A stretch of 64,000 bases of DNA from Piscicola geometra. Taxonomy: Eukaryota > Annelida > Clitellata > Hirudinida > Piscicolidae. The notes under the pieces are model-generated. The model saw nothing but the letters and a program-made list of their open reading frames with translations. It made no database searches and was not told where the DNA came from. Positions 53,501 through 64,000 of this stretch are shown here, one piece after another; the stretch's first letter is position 1, and each line of letters starts with the position of its first letter. Location of the stretch: the NCBI GenBank assembly GCA_943735955.1, contig OX030960.1:3736233-3800232 (forward strand), in the 5' to 3' direction. A program made the translations under genes and the position numbers.

Positions 53501-54318
53501 CATATATTCGCTGATCGAAAGAATGTGAACTTGAATCACTACTTGATTGGCACGGTCTAAAAGCGCATTTCAACAAAACCTTTTATAGATTTGTTTTAAG
53601 TTTTTCCGTTTTTGCTGAATTTTTGCTTGCGAAGTGAGTGAGACAAAGTACTTCTTTTTTATTGACTTCTCGAACAATAGAAATTCTACAAAACACTTTA
53701 TAGTTACGAGCACAGAGTTACTTCAATAAATTAATTTTGCAAATGTTTGAATATAGACATAATTGAAAAGTGGTAACGAAATTTTAATGGAAAGTAGTCG
53801 TCCCCGATACTCATGCTTTTCAGATCATTATGAATTATCTTTATGTGTGCAAAGACTGCTGGAACCTCAAGAGAGAATGATTCAAACTAATCAATAATTC
53901 TTCTGAATATAAAGCGAAATTGAATTAATACGCAGCTTGCCTTTAATTATAGTTTCAAAGCATTTTTCATGTATTATAAACTTCACGGTGCACACTTTGT
54001 CATTAAAATATGAAATTACTGAAACGGAAACCTTATATTGATCAAAGAATGCATGACGGTTTAACGTTCGAACAATAAGTACATGTACTTAAAGGAGTTG
54101 GCTGGTTGGTCAAAGAAGAAATCAATTTTTAATTAAATTATCAAACGAATAAAGTAAACCAACGAATTTAATGGCGTTATTAATTCAGCAAGCGTGCACA
54201 ATTCAATTCAATAGTGTCATTAGAGGATGTACATCAATACATACATTACAATTGAAGATTCGAAACCAAAATTTGTACACCATTGTATCTTCCCGGTTTG
54301 TTTAACTTCATTTCAAAA
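50561..54318. other. Intergenic region upstream of TTLL10 and downstream of the lectin receptor
   Basis: No gene recognised. It contains the SINE at 52660-52880. The stretch 51360-51650 is GC-richer, about 0.9 kb upstream of the TTLL10 ATG, and could be its promoter region, though no motif settles this. Confidence 0.45.
52660..52880 (+). mobile_element. tRNA-derived SINE with an A-rich tail
   Basis: A box TAGTGCAATGGTT at about 52672, B box GTGCGATTCC about 45 bases later, a body of about 130 bases and an A-rich tail (AAATAAAAAAGAAAAAAAAG) ending near 52880. The CGTCATGAGTGCGATTCC block resembles GGTCATGGGTTCGATTCC of the SINE at 14053-14240, so the two probably share a tRNA ancestor. The bodies and tails differ. 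No clear target-site duplication was seen. Confidence 0.62.
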
Positions 54319-63425
<9,107 letters not shown>

Positions 63426-63439
63426 CTTGAAGAACAAAG

Positions 63440-63655
63440 AAGATGGATGAGTGAGGTGTGAGTCAGATGTGAGTGAGATGTGAGTGAGGTGTGAGTGGGA
63501 TGTGAGTGGAGTGTGAATGAGGTGGGAGTGGGGTGTGAGTGAGGTGGGAGTGGCATGTGAGTGAGGTGTGAGTGAGTTGTGAGTGACATATGAGTTTAAT
63601 GTGAGTGAGATGTGAGTGGGGTATGAGTGAAGTTTGAGTGGAAGGTGGAAGAAAA
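63440..63655. repeat. Minisatellite, 10-base unit GTGAGTGAGGT-like
   Basis: About 20 imperfect copies of TGTGAGTGAG, with AGATGTGAGT, GGTGGGAGTG and GTATGAGTG variants. On the minus strand it reads CACTCACATC, in the intron just upstream of the lectin exon acceptor at 63426. The frame that seems to extend the exon (Thr/His/Ser/Leu repeats up to 63589) is this repeat, not protein. Confidence 0.9.
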
Positions 63656-64000
63656 TGAAAATTCTTAGATAGATGGTTGATGAATTAGAAAATGTTGAGA
63701 ATTTGTAAAATGTAGATTAAAATTTATTTTAATAACTCAGTTGACTTGAAGAAATTTATAAAAACTTCTATACATATCTATTTTTTTTAAATATCATAAA
63801 CATGGAAAAACAATTTCGATAAGTTGAAGGTATATAAATTAATTGAAATTTTCATTAAAATGGAGAAACTCATTCGGTAATAAGTAAAAAAGATTGAGCA
63901 AACTACAGTTGAAATGGTTTCGTTCAACGATTGAGCCTTTGGCAAACTTTGCCTAAAAGTCTTCATTAATTTGGTCATTGTGAAATTTAAAACACAATTA
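63656..64000 (-). other. Intron at the right edge, upstream lectin exon not reached
   Basis: AT-rich. The exon with the first half of the SUEL domain must lie further right, because the acceptor at 63426 needs two bases from a preceding exon and none with suitable motif is present here. Confidence 0.5.

Overview
This window looks like nuclear DNA from an AT-rich (roughly two thirds A+T) invertebrate animal. Every protein gene is split by GT-AG introns of about 100 bases to about 5 kb, and exons run from 35 bases to over 2 kb. The standard code fits throughout. The gene set (a Turtle/IGSF9-type Ig-FN3 receptor, ASNSD1, a TTLL10-type tubulin-modifying enzyme, an LRR protein and a SUEL-lectin receptor) is animal, and TTLL10 suggests a ciliated one. 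Phylum cannot be fixed from sequence reading alone; a spiralian such as a mollusc, annelid or flatworm would fit.

Layout, left to right. All five genes are on the minus strand. (1) 1-4801: first two exons of a secreted or membrane leucine-rich-repeat protein, running off the left edge. (2) 4802-24026: about 19 kb with no convincing gene. It holds a tRNA-type SINE (about 14.05-14.24 kb) and a decayed non-LTR retrotransposon (about 18.76-20.62 kb) in which reverse-transcriptase motifs survive. (3) 24027-27696: complete ASNSD1, 14 exons. (4) 28438-42416: a Turtle/IGSF9-like cell adhesion receptor, 15 exons: signal peptide, four Ig domains, two FN3 domains, one membrane helix, short tail. (5) 42417-47276: no gene. 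(6) 47277-50560: TTLL10-like ligase, 10 exons. (7) 50561-54318: no gene, second tRNA-type SINE. (8) 54319-63425: 3' part of a type I receptor with SUEL lectin, CUB-like and short Cys-containing modules, a membrane helix and a Gln/Asn-rich tail; its 5' end lies beyond the right edge.

Exons were joined by reading both strands, matching conserved motifs across junctions and requiring GT-AG sites with compatible phase. Most joins balance exactly; the uncertain ones are named in the entries.

The genes do not form a pathway: three are cell-surface or secreted proteins and two are intracellular enzymes. The most striking shared feature is that conserved folds are interrupted or extended by long low-complexity stretches (Asn, Lys, Ser or His-rich) lying in coding exons. 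The clearest cases are in Ig2 and both FN3 domains of the Turtle-like receptor.
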